A DNA stretch of 64,000 bases from Paludibacteraceae bacterium (GTDB taxonomy: Bacteria; Bacteroidota; Bacteroidia; Bacteroidales; Paludibacteraceae): positions 1-64,000 of the forward strand of contig JAKSKR010000010.1 in the NCBI GenBank assembly GCA_024401645.1. The letters run 5' to 3'. How positions within the stretch are numbered: position 1 is the stretch's first letter; each line of letters starts with the position of its first letter. The translations under genes and the position numbers were made by a program. A model generated the notes under the pieces. It was not told the DNA's origin and searched no databases. It saw only the letters and a program-made list of their open reading frames with translations. Shown here piece by piece: positions 7,906 through 17,900 of this stretch.

Positions 7906-9414
7906 ATGAAAAAGTTCATATATATCGTAATGGCTGCAGGTCTTATGTTCGCTGGTGTTTCTGCCAATGCTGCTCCTGCAAAGAAGACCACTGCCACTAA
8001 ATCGACTAAGACAGTTAAGACCACTGCCACTGCCAAGACTGCAGCTCCAAAGGCTCGTGTAAAGGCTACTACCAAGTACGTCATTCCAACTCATACTTTG
8101 TCTGCTAACGAAAAGTATGCTGTTGAGTCTTACATGAAGGCTTTCAACCTCTATAACGAAAATAAGCCTAAAACTGCATTGCAGAGCCTTGACCAGTGCG
8201 ACAAGCAACTCGGTTATGTTTCTGCACGTTCTGCATACCTCCGTGCTAAAATCAGCTACGAGTTGGGCGACTATACCATGGCGCGCAACGCTTCTGCTTC
8301 TTACTTGAACTCAAAGCCAGTTAAGGACCAGGGCTATTCTGAAATCGTTACCATTAACGATGCTGTTAACGCATACTTCTCTCAACAGACCCAGAACCAG
8401 GAAGCTGCCCAGGCTGCCGAGGTTGCTGCTGCTGCCCAGGCTGCTGCTAACAAGAAGGCTGAACAGGAAAAGATGCAGGCTGACATCGAGAAGGCTCGCG
8501 CTGCTTGCGAAGAAAGACGTAAGAATATTGGTGAAATCATCAATAAGACGAAAGCCGACCTCGAAGCTACACGTGCAACTAACACCCGTGCGGCTTATCA
8601 GGAATTCATCCAGAACCACCCTTATGGCAGGGCGCGTGTTACTGCTGAAAAGGAAATGCTCGAAAAGTGGCCTTATCCTACCAAACAGCTTAAGGGTAAC
8701 AAGTACGGCTTCGTCGACGCTAACGGCAAGTTCGTCATTAAGGCTAAATACGACAACGCTGCAGCTTTCGAAGAAGATTTGGCTCGTGTCGGCGTAAATG
8801 GTCTTTATGGCTATGTTAACGAGGCTGGTAAGGAAGTAATTCCAGCCAAGTTCAAGTCTGCTTCTAACTTCAACTACGGTTATGCTGCAGTTAAGGAAGC
8901 TAACGGTACTGCTTACTACATCGACAAGCAGGGCAATAAGCTTGGCAACACTAATTACAAGACTGCAATGCCTTTCAGCGAAGGCTTGGCTGCTGTGTCA
9001 GATAGCAAGGGCTTGTTCGGTTACATCGATAAGACTGGTAAGACTGTCATCAACAACCAATTCACTACTGCTAGCTCATTCGTTGGTGGTCGTGCTGTTG
9101 TTGGTAAGAAGGTGGGTAATGCTACAAAGTATGCTTACGTTCAGAAGGACGGTACCATGTTGACTGACTTCATCTACGACGATGCACAGGGCTACCAGTT
9201 CGGCTTGGCTCGCATCAAGTCTAATGGCAAATACGGTCTAATCGATTATACTGGAGCTCCTATCACTGTTTGCCAGTACGACTTCATCACTGAATTCCGT
9301 AGCGACGGTTATGCACGTGCTCGCCGTAACGGTGTTGACGTCCTCATTGACCGCAATGGCGACAACTGGTCAAATGTAAACGGTAATATGATTGAGGTTA
9401 AGTTCAAGAACTAA
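7906..9414 (+). CDS. Exported WG-repeat protein with TPR-like and coiled-coil regions
   Basis: 502 aa. The signal peptide covers residues 1-23 (VSANA-APAKK) and is followed by a Lys/Thr/Ala-rich linker. Residues about 60-150 are helical and TPR-like. Residues about 160-230 form an Ala/Glu/Lys-rich coiled coil. From about 255 onward there are at least six WG-type repeats with YGFVDANGKFVI, YGYVNEAGKEVI, FGYIDKTGKTVI and YGLIDYTGAPI signatures. WG repeats form beta folds in envelope proteins of unknown binding partner. It is the second gene of an operon with the SUMF1-like gene and ends at a strong terminator. Likely periplasmic and structural, by inference. Confidence 0.8.
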   Translation: MKKFIYIVMAAGLMFAGVSANAAPAKKTTATKSTKTVKTTATAKTAAPKARVKATTKYVIPTHTLSANEKYAVESYMKAFNLYNENKPKTALQSLDQCDKQLGYVSARSAYLRAKISYELGDYTMARNASASYLNSKPVKDQGYSEIVTINDAVNAYFSQQTQNQEAAQAAEVAAAAQAAANKKAEQEKMQADIEKARAACEERRKNIGEIINKTKADLEATRATNTRAAYQEFIQNHPYGRARVTAEKEMLEKWPYPTKQLKGNKYGFVDANGKFVIKAKYDNAAAFEEDLARVGVNGLYGYVNEAGKEVIPAKFKSASNFNYGYAAVKEANGTAYYIDKQGNKLGNTNYKTAMPFSEGLAAVSDSKGLFGYIDKTGKTVINNQFTTASSFVGGRAVVGKKVGNATKYAYVQKDGTMLTDFIYDDAQGYQFGLARIKSNGKYGLIDYTGAPITVCQYDFITEFRSDGYARARRNGVDVLIDRNGDNWSNVNGNMIEVKFKN

Positions 9415-9432
9415 ACCAATCATCTAATAATA

Positions 9433-9468
9433 AAAAAAGCCTCGCACCTTCGGGTACGAGGCTTTTTT
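9433..9468 (+). terminator. Strong intrinsic terminator with UUCG loop
   Basis: AAAAAAGCCTCG (9433-9444) pairs with CGAGGCTTTTTT (9457-9468). The stem extends inward to a TTCG tetraloop. It ends the SUMF1/WG operon. A TACTTTTG -7-like box for nudC follows at 9471-9478. Confidence 0.9.
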
Positions 9469-9498
9469 CTTACTTTTGCAAACTAATTTGTATTTCTT

Positions 9499-10269
9499 AT
9501 GGCTATTATTGAGAATCCTAATGAGCTTGCAGATGCGTGTTTTATTTTGCAAAAGCGCGATATGTTGGTCCGTGCCGATGGTAAGGCCCTTTCTTCTGCC
9601 GATATGGAAACCTTTAAGCCTTTAGCTAAAGATTTCATTCAAGAGACTGAAAACGGATTTTGTGCAATGGAATTGATGCCAGATGCCACGTTGCCTGCCG
9701 GTTACGAACTGAAAACCATTCGTCAGTCGTTTGCCGAGTTACAGGGCGAAGACAACTTCCGTTTGGCGCGTGCGCGTGCGTTGCTAACATGGCATGCCGG
9801 CAACCGGTTTTGTGCTTGTTGCGGCTCACCGTTGCAGTTGTCTGCCGACTTGTCGGCCAAGGTGTGCTCTGGTTGTGGCAAGCAGCTCTTCCCACGCATT
9901 GAGCCCTGCATCATTGTCTTGGTTAATAAGGGAGATAAGATTCTTCTTGCACGCCACGCTGGCCGCAACCAAGACGTCTATTCTTGCCTAGCCGGATTCA
10001 TTGAGGTTGGCGAGACTGCGGAACATGCCGTAGAACGTGAAATATTTGAGGAAGTCGGCATTCGTGTTAAGAATGTTCGTTACCGTGGTAGCCAGAGCTG
10101 GCCATTCCCCGATCAGCTCATGATGGCCTATACAGCCGAATATGAAAGCGGTGAGTTCAAGTTTCAAGAGGGTGAAATTGCCGATGCCGGTTGGTTCGAC
10201 CGCGACAGCTGCCCTGCAACTCCTAAACCTGGCTCAATAGCTTACAAACTCATTCATCAGGAAATTTAA
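9499..10269 (+). CDS. nudC: NAD(H) pyrophosphatase / RNA deNADding Nudix hydrolase NudC
   Basis: 256 aa, close to E. coli NudC (257 aa). It hydrolyses NADH/NAD+ to the mononucleotides and can remove NAD caps from RNA. The zinc ribbon is at about 111-134 (CACCGSPL...CSGCGKQLFPRIEP). The full Nudix box GX5EX7REXXEEXGI is at about 167-189 (GFIEVGE...REIFEEVGI). The NADH-pyrophosphatase signature SQSWPFPDQLM follows. The final codons and TAA coincide with the outer copy of the MITE terminal repeat, so the extreme C-terminus may have been shaped by that insertion. It is transcribed alone. Confidence 0.93.
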   Translation: MAIIENPNELADACFILQKRDMLVRADGKALSSADMETFKPLAKDFIQETENGFCAMELMPDATLPAGYELKTIRQSFAELQGEDNFRLARARALLTWHAGNRFCACCGSPLQLSADLSAKVCSGCGKQLFPRIEPCIIVLVNKGDKILLARHAGRNQDVYSCLAGFIEVGETAEHAVEREIFEEVGIRVKNVRYRGSQSWPFPDQLMMAYTAEYESGEFKFQEGEIADAGWFDRDSCPATPKPGSIAYKLIHQEI

Positions 10270-10461
10270 ACAGCTTCTTAAGAAGCTGTTTAAATTTTTT
10301 TATTGGAGGATTTTATGAGAGATTTTTTAGGATAGTTTGAATGGTTTAGAAAGGAGCAATGGAAACTCCATTGTGACTGAAAAACCATTCAAAATAGACA
10401 AAAAAGATCCATAAAATGCCCAATAAGAATTCTTTCGTAAAATTTTTAAACAGCTTCTTAA
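10265..10461. mobile_element. 184-bp hairpin MITE-like element (10278-10461) plus adjacent half-site
   Basis: The termini are inverted repeats TTAAGAAGCTGTTTAAA (10278-10294) and TTTAAACAGCTTCTTAA (10445-10461), so TTAA flanks both ends. The two halves are complementary through most of the element: TATTGG with CCAATA, TTTGAATGGTTT (10336-10347) with AAACCATTCAAA (10382-10393), and CAATGGA with TCCATTG at the centre (10357-10373). There is no ORF. Another copy of the right terminus (10265-10281) abuts the left end and overlaps the nudC stop, as if a second element once lay there or two ends were joined. A non-autonomous MITE is the best reading. Confidence 0.7.
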
Positions 10462-10480
10462 TACTCCTTCACACAAAAAA

Positions 10481-10509
10481 AGCGTGTCCGTCAAGTCGAC
10501 GGACACGCT
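10481..10509. terminator. Bidirectional intrinsic terminator
   Basis: A 12-bp perfect stem AGCGTGTCCGTC / GACGGACACGCT with a 5-nt loop, A-tract on the left and T-tract on the right. It ends the GH8 gene on the minus strand and could also stop nudC transcription. Confidence 0.85.
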
Positions 10510-10534
10510 TTTGGTTTATGGGGCTATTGGCGCT

Positions 10535-13500
10535 TTACTTCTGAAGCTTCATCTGCTTCTTGTCGCCTACAATATAAATACCCTTGTTAAGGCCTTCGAG
10601 AGCCTTTTCTGCGTTAACCGACTGCTTCAACATAACACCGTTGGTGGTGTAGACGTTGACTGGTCCTTCTGCCTTTTCGCTGCTAACGTTTTCAATGCCG
10701 TTAGGGTTAGAACTCAAGTTAAGGACAAGTGGAGTGGAAATGTTGAACTCCTCGTCGGCAACAATCTTACCGCTGGTTGCTGCGGTCTTTTGGTTCGAAC
10801 CGGTGTACACGCAAGTGTAGGTCATATATCCCTTTTGGCCTAATTCCAATCCGTGATAATTGGCTGAAACGACGCCGGCAAAATTCTCGCCTTCCTTCGC
10901 TGGGGTGTAGGTGTATTTTTCACTCATATCTATCACTTCAAATCCCAATGGAATGGTGTCGGAAATGACGATGTTGTGTGCGCTAATGACGTCCTTCAAT
11001 GGTGAGCTGCCCAAAATTGTACGCCAGGTGTAGCCGTCAAACTCTTCAACCAAAGCCGACTCGGTCACTTCGTCTACAATGTCGCAAGCCGAAGCAAGTA
11101 GCTTGTCAATGCTGATGACCTTTTCTGGGTCTTGGTATGAAGGGGTTACAGGGTAGTAGAAATCATTGTCGTTAGCCTTGCCCAACTGGGTGAAACCCTT
11201 CGAGAAATCGAGTGGCTTCCACGACTTGTCGTTAAAGCGTGCAATGACGCGTAGTGGGTAGCGGGCACCTTCGCAAGTGTAGCCCGATGCGCCAGCCATC
11301 TCGTTCATGTATAGGGTAGAGGTGGCAAGTGCGTGAGGGAACTGCACGCTGAACATGTGCGAGCCTTTCTTGTATTCGGTGTCGGTGAATACCAATTCGT
11401 TGGCGTTAGAAGCCATGGTAGAGCCGTTCTGTGTTCCTTCTAGCAAGTCGAAATTGCAAGCAAGGTCAACGTCTTCAAAGTCTTTGAAGAAAGAGACGCG
11501 GTAGTTGCCGTTGTCGATGTAAGGTTCAACAGCATCGTTGTAAAGCTTGAACATGATGTTGTACTGGCCTTTGTCTGTCTTTTCGGCAAGTGCAATGTTC
11601 ACGTTCTTGCGTCCACCGGTAAGTCTTGGCAATTCCACGTTCTCAATGGCCAGGTTGAATGTAACGGTGTCGCCTTTCGCAATGCTGGTTGAGCTGGCAC
11701 TCTTCTCAATGGTCAGGTGTTTGCCAATAACGTCAAGGCTATTGGTCTGCATGGTTGCAGTGCTGTGGTTAGGGTATATGTCGTTTTCAGAGCCCAAGCC
11801 ATTGCTGCACGAAATGCTTGCCTTGGTAGCATAGCGGCCAGAACAGCCGAAGTTTGGCTTGCAGCTGTAAGACACAGAGCCGATGGTTGCGGCTAGGTTT
11901 GGTGCCTTAAGGTCGAGGGCGTAGCCAACGGAAGAGTTGTCGCTCTTGAAACCGGCTACCTTTTCCAGTTTCCAGGTAATGGTGCGCTTGCTTGCATTGT
12001 AGACACCATCGTTAGAAATGTTCAGAACCGAGAAGCCTTCTGGCACCTCTTCTACGATGACGACGTCTTTCGCATCAACCGAACCGTAGTTGCGGAACGA
12101 AATTTCGTAAGTAACGGTGTCGCCAATGTGGCAGAACGATACGCTGTCTTTAATGGCTTTGTAAACCTTTAGGTTTGGCTGTGCCTTCATTTCTGAAGGT
12201 GCGGCATAGTTGCCCGAAAGTGCCATTAGTCCCAGTTGGCGGAACCAACCACTCATGTAGTTCGAAATGAGTTCGTCGTCGGGTGTTTTGCCTTTTATGT
12301 CCCAAATCTGGTAAATGCAGTTGTAGAGCTGTCCCATTAGGTCGTAGTCTTGTGCACCAATAGCCGCAAACGAAGCTGCACCCTTCTGCATGCTTAACGA
12401 AGAAGAGAACATGTCGTCGGTAGGAACACCAGTCATTGGGTCAATCATCCAACCCATCATTCTTGGACCGCTATATGGTATTGGCTTGTCGCTCTTAACA
12501 TAGCATTGTGTGCCGGCTGCTTCGTTCCAGTGGGCTGGGTCGGCCATGTATTTCGACATCTTAATGGCTGCGTCGTATTCGTAGGTGTTTTTGCCGTCTT
12601 CAACCTGGTGGGTCTTCGGATTCCAAGTGTAATCAGGATTGCCGTGCCAAACGTAGTTGCTGATGGTTCGCAAAGGGCAACGGTAGTCTTCGCCTTCGTT
12701 AAAGTTTCTGTAGGTGGTCTTCGAACCGTCGCGGCTAACCGTACACCAGCCGGCGGTAGGCACCGAGTAGTCGTTCTTGCTAATCAGGTCCTTAATCAAC
12801 CAGTCCGACGACGCTTCTGCACGTCTAAACTGTTCAGCTTCCCATTCGTAGCTTGCCCCCACTTCTTTACCAAGGGACATGAATAGGTCGTAGAATTCGC
12901 GGAAGTAGGCCGAAGCGTTATAGTCGATGTGGTGTTCTTTGTCTCCTGAAAATTCGGGCAAAACAGGAACACCATCAATTATGGCGTAGTTCTCCTCTTG
13001 GCTAGCCCAGTCGGTCACTTCCATCCAAGTGTCACCACCGCGTTGGTAACCGTCTAGGCCGATGATGCCGGTGTTGACGCGTCTTGGTGTTTCTTCGGGG
13101 TGACGGGTGCTAATGGCAACTAATCCGCGAATGACGTTAATCATTTCTTGCTTGTAGCTGATAGGGTTACCACAGGCATCGAGCACCTTGTTGCCTTTAT
13201 CGTCGAGCATGAATTCGCCCCACTGCTTGTAGGCTACGTATAATGCTAGGGCTATGTCAACGTCGCCGTCGGCTGCAGTGTTGCCACCTTCGCCTGCATC
13301 GCTAATGGCAAAGTCGCCATATTCGTAGTCGGGTGCATTGTCGGTGCAGTCAATGTAGCGTTTGGTTTTTACACGGCGTTTGTCGTGGGTGCACATCCAG
13401 TAGCCGTCGAAGGTGACCTTGTCGGCCATGTAGGCTGCTGCCAATAGGGCGTAGCCGTCGCCTTCCGAACAGTCGTAGGCTGCCTTGTAAGGGGTGTAGA

Positions 13501-13774
13501 TGTACTTGATGCCCTCGTGTTCCTCGCCTGTGTATTCAAATTCGTTGGCATGCTGTTGGTATGCCTTGCGAATCATCTTTTCCATTTCAATGTGGGTCAG
13601 GCCTTCGGCATTCCTTGTGCCCAGGTTACCACCACAAGCATAGTCTAGGAACTGTGGAAATGGATAGGCGGGGTTGCCCGAATTGATGTGCACGGGCACC
13701 TGTGCGTTTGTTAGCGCCGTCAACGACATTGCAGACAATGCCAGACAGCTTTTAATTACTTTTTTATATGACAT
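10535..13774 (-). CDS. Secreted GH8-family glycosidase with DUF11-like and T9SS-type C-terminal domains
   Basis: 1079 aa from the ATG at 13774. An in-frame start 12 codons upstream would spoil the signal peptide; from 13774 it reads MSYKKVIKSC...TNA-Q. Residues about 40-560 carry glycoside hydrolase family 8 landmarks: SEGDGYALLAAAYMADK with the probable acid E104, and AADGDVDIALALYVAYKQWG (167-186), the GH8 signature. Expected substrates are beta-1,4-glucans, xylan or chitosan. Beta-sandwich segments follow, including a DUF11-like GDTVTYEISFRNYG. The last ~75 residues (VYTTNGVMLKQ...GLNKGIYIVGDKKQMKL) resemble a type A T9SS sorting domain, which would place the enzyme outside the cell or on its surface. 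Monocistronic. Confidence 0.85.
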   Translation of the reverse strand: MSYKKVIKSCLALSAMSLTALTNAQVPVHINSGNPAYPFPQFLDYACGGNLGTRNAEGLTHIEMEKMIRKAYQQHANEFEYTGEEHEGIKYIYTPYKAAYDCSEGDGYALLAAAYMADKVTFDGYWMCTHDKRRVKTKRYIDCTDNAPDYEYGDFAISDAGEGGNTAADGDVDIALALYVAYKQWGEFMLDDKGNKVLDACGNPISYKQEMINVIRGLVAISTRHPEETPRRVNTGIIGLDGYQRGGDTWMEVTDWASQEENYAIIDGVPVLPEFSGDKEHHIDYNASAYFREFYDLFMSLGKEVGASYEWEAEQFRRAEASSDWLIKDLISKNDYSVPTAGWCTVSRDGSKTTYRNFNEGEDYRCPLRTISNYVWHGNPDYTWNPKTHQVEDGKNTYEYDAAIKMSKYMADPAHWNEAAGTQCYVKSDKPIPYSGPRMMGWMIDPMTGVPTDDMFSSSLSMQKGAASFAAIGAQDYDLMGQLYNCIYQIWDIKGKTPDDELISNYMSGWFRQLGLMALSGNYAAPSEMKAQPNLKVYKAIKDSVSFCHIGDTVTYEISFRNYGSVDAKDVVIVEEVPEGFSVLNISNDGVYNASKRTITWKLEKVAGFKSDNSSVGYALDLKAPNLAATIGSVSYSCKPNFGCSGRYATKASISCSNGLGSENDIYPNHSTATMQTNSLDVIGKHLTIEKSASSTSIAKGDTVTFNLAIENVELPRLTGGRKNVNIALAEKTDKGQYNIMFKLYNDAVEPYIDNGNYRVSFFKDFEDVDLACNFDLLEGTQNGSTMASNANELVFTDTEYKKGSHMFSVQFPHALATSTLYMNEMAGASGYTCEGARYPLRVIARFNDKSWKPLDFSKGFTQLGKANDNDFYYPVTPSYQDPEKVISIDKLLASACDIVDEVTESALVEEFDGYTWRTILGSSPLKDVISAHNIVISDTIPLGFEVIDMSEKYTYTPAKEGENFAGVVSANYHGLELGQKGYMTYTCVYTGSNQKTAATSGKIVADEEFNISTPLVLNLSSNPNGIENVSSEKAEGPVNVYTTNGVMLKQSVNAEKALEGLNKGIYIVGDKKQMKLQK

Positions 13775-13845
13775 GGTAATAAATGTTTTTAATTTTATGT
13801 AGAGTGTCACATTTTCACAAAGATAACAAGTCTTTCCCTATGTTC

Positions 13846-13876
13846 TTTGTTTCTATTCTCCTTTTTGTTATTTTTG
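13846..13876 (+). promoter_or_regulatory. Promoter of tRNA-Gly
   Basis: TTTG (13846-13849), 19-nt spacer, TATTTTTG (13869-13876), about 20 nt before the mature tRNA 5' end. A near-perfect Bacteroidota promoter. Confidence 0.7.
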
Positions 13877-13895
13877 CAACGCAAAATTCGCATTT

Positions 13896-13968
13896 GCGGT
13901 AATAGCTCAGTTGGTAGAGCGTTGGCTTCCCAAGCCGAAGGTCGCGGGTTCGAGTCCCGTTTACCGCT
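13896..13968 (+). tRNA. tRNA-Gly (anticodon CCC)
   Basis: A 73-nt cloverleaf: acceptor GCGGTAA/TTACCGC, D-arm GCTC/GAGC, anticodon stem TTGGC/GCCGA with loop TTCCCAA (anticodon CCC at 13929-13931), T-arm GCGGG TTCGAGT CCCGT, discriminator T. CCA is not encoded. It reads GGG glycine codons. A T-rich run directly after may end the transcript. Confidence 0.95.
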
Positions 13969-14144
13969 CTTTTTTCTTTCTGGCCTTCGGACCGTATGAG
14001 GCTGCGGTCGCGAAAAAATATCTATCTTCCCATTTTTCTGACCTTTAAGCATTACTTTTCATCTGTTGCAATCCTTTTTCATAATTATATGTATATTTGT
14101 AATTACAAATTGAAAGTTTGAAGAAACTGTTTATATTTAATCTT

Positions 14145-14630
14145 ATGAAAAAGACATTTTTACTAGGCGGACTTTTAGCTATTGCTGCAATCAATTTCTA
14201 CTCATGCAATGACGATAAGGACGATAATGGGGCAAAACAGATGACTGCAAGATTCGTGGAAACGAGTGAATGTTTAGATTCTTATGAAAATCAAGTTAAG
14301 GACGCAATGGCACCTTATGTTTCTATCGATTTCGACAAAGGCATTCATAAGGCTCTCTTGACTGTAAATAACTTTGTGTCTAGTTGTGGCCATAAACCTG
14401 AAATGGATATTAGGGTAGATGGTGATACCATCATATTCAGGGCTTTTAACCGCGGAGGTTTCGAGACGAACTGTGTCTGCCGCTATATGTTGTGGTCTGC
14501 ACTCGAAAATGTAGAGCCTAAAGTGTACTATATCCGTCCTGAAAATATGGTGGACCCTAATGATAAGCAGGTTGTCGATTTGGCTAATAACAGAACTGTT
14601 AACCTTTATTTTTCGTTAATCAGTCGTTAG
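14145..14630 (+). CDS. Small putative lipoprotein, unknown function
   Basis: 161 aa from the ATG at 14145; an upstream TTG at 14118 gives a poorer signal. The N-terminus MKKTFLLGG...NFYSC is a signal peptide with a relaxed lipobox ending at Cys21, followed by an acidic NDDKDD stretch common after the lipid anchor in this phylum. The remaining ~130 residues, with several cysteines (SCGHKP, TNCVCRY), match no family I recognise. A TATATTTG box (14092-14099) lies upstream. It is a single gene between the tRNA and ileS. Confidence 0.6.
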   Translation: MKKTFLLGGLLAIAAINFYSCNDDKDDNGAKQMTARFVETSECLDSYENQVKDAMAPYVSIDFDKGIHKALLTVNNFVSSCGHKPEMDIRVDGDTIIFRAFNRGGFETNCVCRYMLWSALENVEPKVYYIRPENMVDPNDKQVVDLANNRTVNLYFSLISR

Positions 14631-14756
14631 AAACTGTTCTTTTTTATTAGGCCCGTTGCCCTATTGTTTTGTTTCTTGGGTGGTGCTTACTTGCGCGAGC
14701 CATACCTTTGGCGAAATATGCCCTTGTTAAACTGTTGTATCCTACCATTTTTCAAG

Positions 14757-14786
14757 TTGAATTTCCAACATTTTTTCGTAAATTTG
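14757..14786 (+). promoter_or_regulatory. Promoter of ileS
   Basis: TTG (14757-14759), 19-nt spacer, TAAATTTG (14779-14786). The predicted leader is about 120 nt, with a small GTGCA/TGCAC hairpin and no T-box features. Confidence 0.65.
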
Positions 14787-14913
14787 CGTGCCTTTTTGTG
14801 CAGTTTGCACATTTAGGACTAAAAAAATGGGTTCTATGTTGCCGTGACTGACAACAGTTGCAGAATGTGGAATCGACTTTTGCTTTGATAATAAAACGTT
14901 TAGATACATAGCA

Positions 14914-17900
14914 ATGGGTAAAAAATTTGCCGAATACTCTAAATTCGACCTCTCACAAATCAACAAAGAGGTTCTGAAAGCGTGGGACGATGCCGACATC
15001 TTCCACAAAAGTATTGCCCAGCACGAGGGCGATCCGTCTTATGTCTTCTTCGAAGGCCCACCTTCTGCTAATGGTAAGCCGGGCATTCACCACGTTCTTG
15101 CACGTGCCATTAAGGACATTTTCCTCCGTTACAAAACAATGCAGGGCTACTACGTTCGCCGTAAGGCCGGTTGGGACACTCACGGACTTCCTGTTGAGTT
15201 GGGCGTAGAAAAGGAATTGGGCATTACCAAAGACGATATTGGCAAGTCTATTACTATTGAAGAGTATAACGATAAGTGCCGTTCTAACGTCATGATGTTC
15301 ACCAACGAGTGGACTGACCTAACCCGCAAGATTGGTTACTGGGTAGACTTGGAACACCCTTACATCACTTATGACAACCGTTTCATCGAGTCTGAATGGT
15401 ATTTGTTGAAGGAACTCTACAAGCAGGGCTTCCTTTACAAGGGTTACACCATTCAGCCATATTCGCCTGCTGCTGGTACTGGTCTTAGCTCGCACGAGTT
15501 GAACCAGCCTGGTTGCTACCGCGACGTTAAGGACACTACCGTTACCGGCCAGTTCTTGGTTAAGGGTAACATTCCAGCCGCTGTTAAGGTGGCTGAAAAC
15601 TGGGGCGAAGTGTTCTTCTTGGCTTGGACTACCACACCTTGGACTCTTTCTTCTAACACTGCTCTCTGCGTAGGCCCTAAAATCGACTACGTTATGGTGC
15701 AGTCTTACAACCCATACACCGGTAAGCCTGGTACTTTCATCATGGCTGAAGCTCGTTTGTCTGCTTATTTCAATCCTGCTGGTGCCGAAGCGCCTATGGA
15801 TGCATACAACGCAGGCGACAAGGTGGTTCCTTACCGCATCATCGGCTCTTGCAAGGGTGCCGACTTGGTTGGTATGGAATACGAACAGCTTATGCCTTGG
15901 TTCAAGGTCAATGGCGATGCCTTCAAGGTTATCCCTGGCGACTATGTAACTACCGAAGACGGTACCGGTATCGTACACATCTCTCCAACTTATGGTGCCG
16001 ACGACGCACGTGTGGCTAAAGCCGCAGGCATTGCTCCGCTTCAGTTGATTGATGCTAACGGTAACCTTCGCCCAACTGTAGACCTCGATGGTAAGTTCTA
16101 CTTGTTGAAGGACCTCGATGCTGAATATGTAAAGAACAGCGTTAATGTTGACGCTTATAAGGAATATGAAGGCCGTTTCGTTAAGAATGCTTACGATGCA
16201 AACCTTACCGATAAGGATGCTAGCCTCGACGTAGATCTTTGTGTAATGCTCAAGCAGCAGAACCGTGCATTCAAGGTTGAAAAGCACGTGCACAACTATC
16301 CTCACTGCTGGCGTACCGATAAGCCAATCCTTTACTACCCACTCGATAGCTGGTTCATCCGCTCAACCGCTGCTCGCGACGAAATGGTGGCTCTTAACAA
16401 GACCATCCTTTGGAAGCCTGAATCAACTGGTACTGGCCGTTTCGGCAAGTGGTTAGAGAACTTGAACGACTGGAACCTTTCTCGTTCACGTTTCTGGGGT
16501 ACTCCGCTCCCAATTTGGCGTACAGAAGACTGCCGCGAAGAAATCTGCATCGGTTCTGTTGAAGAGTTGATGGCTGAAATCGACAAGTCTATCAAGGCTG
16601 GTTTCATGACCGAGAACCCTTACAAGAACTTCAAGGTGGGCGACTATTCTGAAGATAACTACTCAACAAAGAATTTGGACCTTCACCGTCCTTATGTCGA
16701 TAACATCGTACTTGTTTCTCCTTCTGGCAAGCCAATGAAGCGCGAAAGCGACCTTATCGACGTTTGGTTCGACTCTGGTTCAATGCCGTTCTCACAATTG
16801 CACTATCCGTTCGAGAACAAGGAATTGGTTGACAACAACCTCTTCTACCCAGCAAACTTCATTTCAGAAGGTGTTGACCAAACACGTGGTTGGTTCTACA
16901 CATTGCACGCAATCTCAACCATGATTAAGCATAGCGTTGCCTTCAAGGCTGTTATCTCTTGTGGTTTGGTGCTCGATAAGAATGGTAACAAGATGTCTAA
17001 ACGCCTCGGCAATGCTGTCGATCCGTTCGGACAGGTTGAGAAGTTTGGTGCAGACCCTGTACGTTGGTACATGATTACCAACTCTAGCCCTTGGGACAAC
17101 CTTAAGTACGACCAGGATGGAGTTGACGAAGTTAAGCGTAAGTTCTTCGGCACACTCTACAATACCTATTCGTTCTTTGCCCTTTATGCCAACGTAGACG
17201 GCTTCTCGGGTAGCGAGGCACAGGTGCCTGTTGCAAAGCGTCCTGAAATTGACCGTTGGGTGCTTTCTTTGCTCAACACTTTGGTGAAGGAAGTTACCGA
17301 GGCTTTGGAAGACTACGAGCCAACTAAAGCTGGCCGTGCTATTGCCAAGTTCGTTTCTGACGACCTTTCTAACTGGTACGTTCGTTTGAACCGTAAGCGT
17401 TTCTGGGGTGGCACAATGGACGAAGACAAGTTGGCTGCATACCAAACCTTGCACACTTGCTTGTTGACTGTTGCCAAGCTTATGGCGCCTATCGCTCCAT
17501 TCTATGCCGACCGCTTGTATCTCGACTTGACTGCTGCATCGCCTGTATGCGAGTCTGTTCACCTCGACAAGTTCCCAGTTGCCGATGCTTCTCTCATCGA
17601 CAAGGCGCTCGAAGACCGTCAGCGCATGGCACAAGATATTTCTTCAATGGCGCTTTCTCTTCGTAAGAAGGAAAACATCAAGGTGCGCCAGCCGCTTAGC
17701 CAGATTATGGTGCCTGTTCTTTCTGAACACGACCGCGAAAGCATCTTGGCTGTCGACGACCTCATTAAGAGTGAAATCAACGTTAAGGCCATCAAGTTGG
17801 TTGACGATTCTGCCGGCATGTTGGTTAAGCGCTTGAAGCCAGACTTCAAGAAACTTGGCCCTAAATGCGGTAAGAGCATGAAGGCTGTTGCTAACCTTTT

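Noticed and set aside
14787..14913. T-box or attenuation leader for ileS
   Set aside because: No isoleucine codons, T-box sequence or strong terminator in the leader; only a short hairpin and a six-codon upstream frame.
14631..14913. 60-aa open frame at 14669-14851
   Set aside because: It spans the ileS promoter and has no recognisable features; treated as non-coding.
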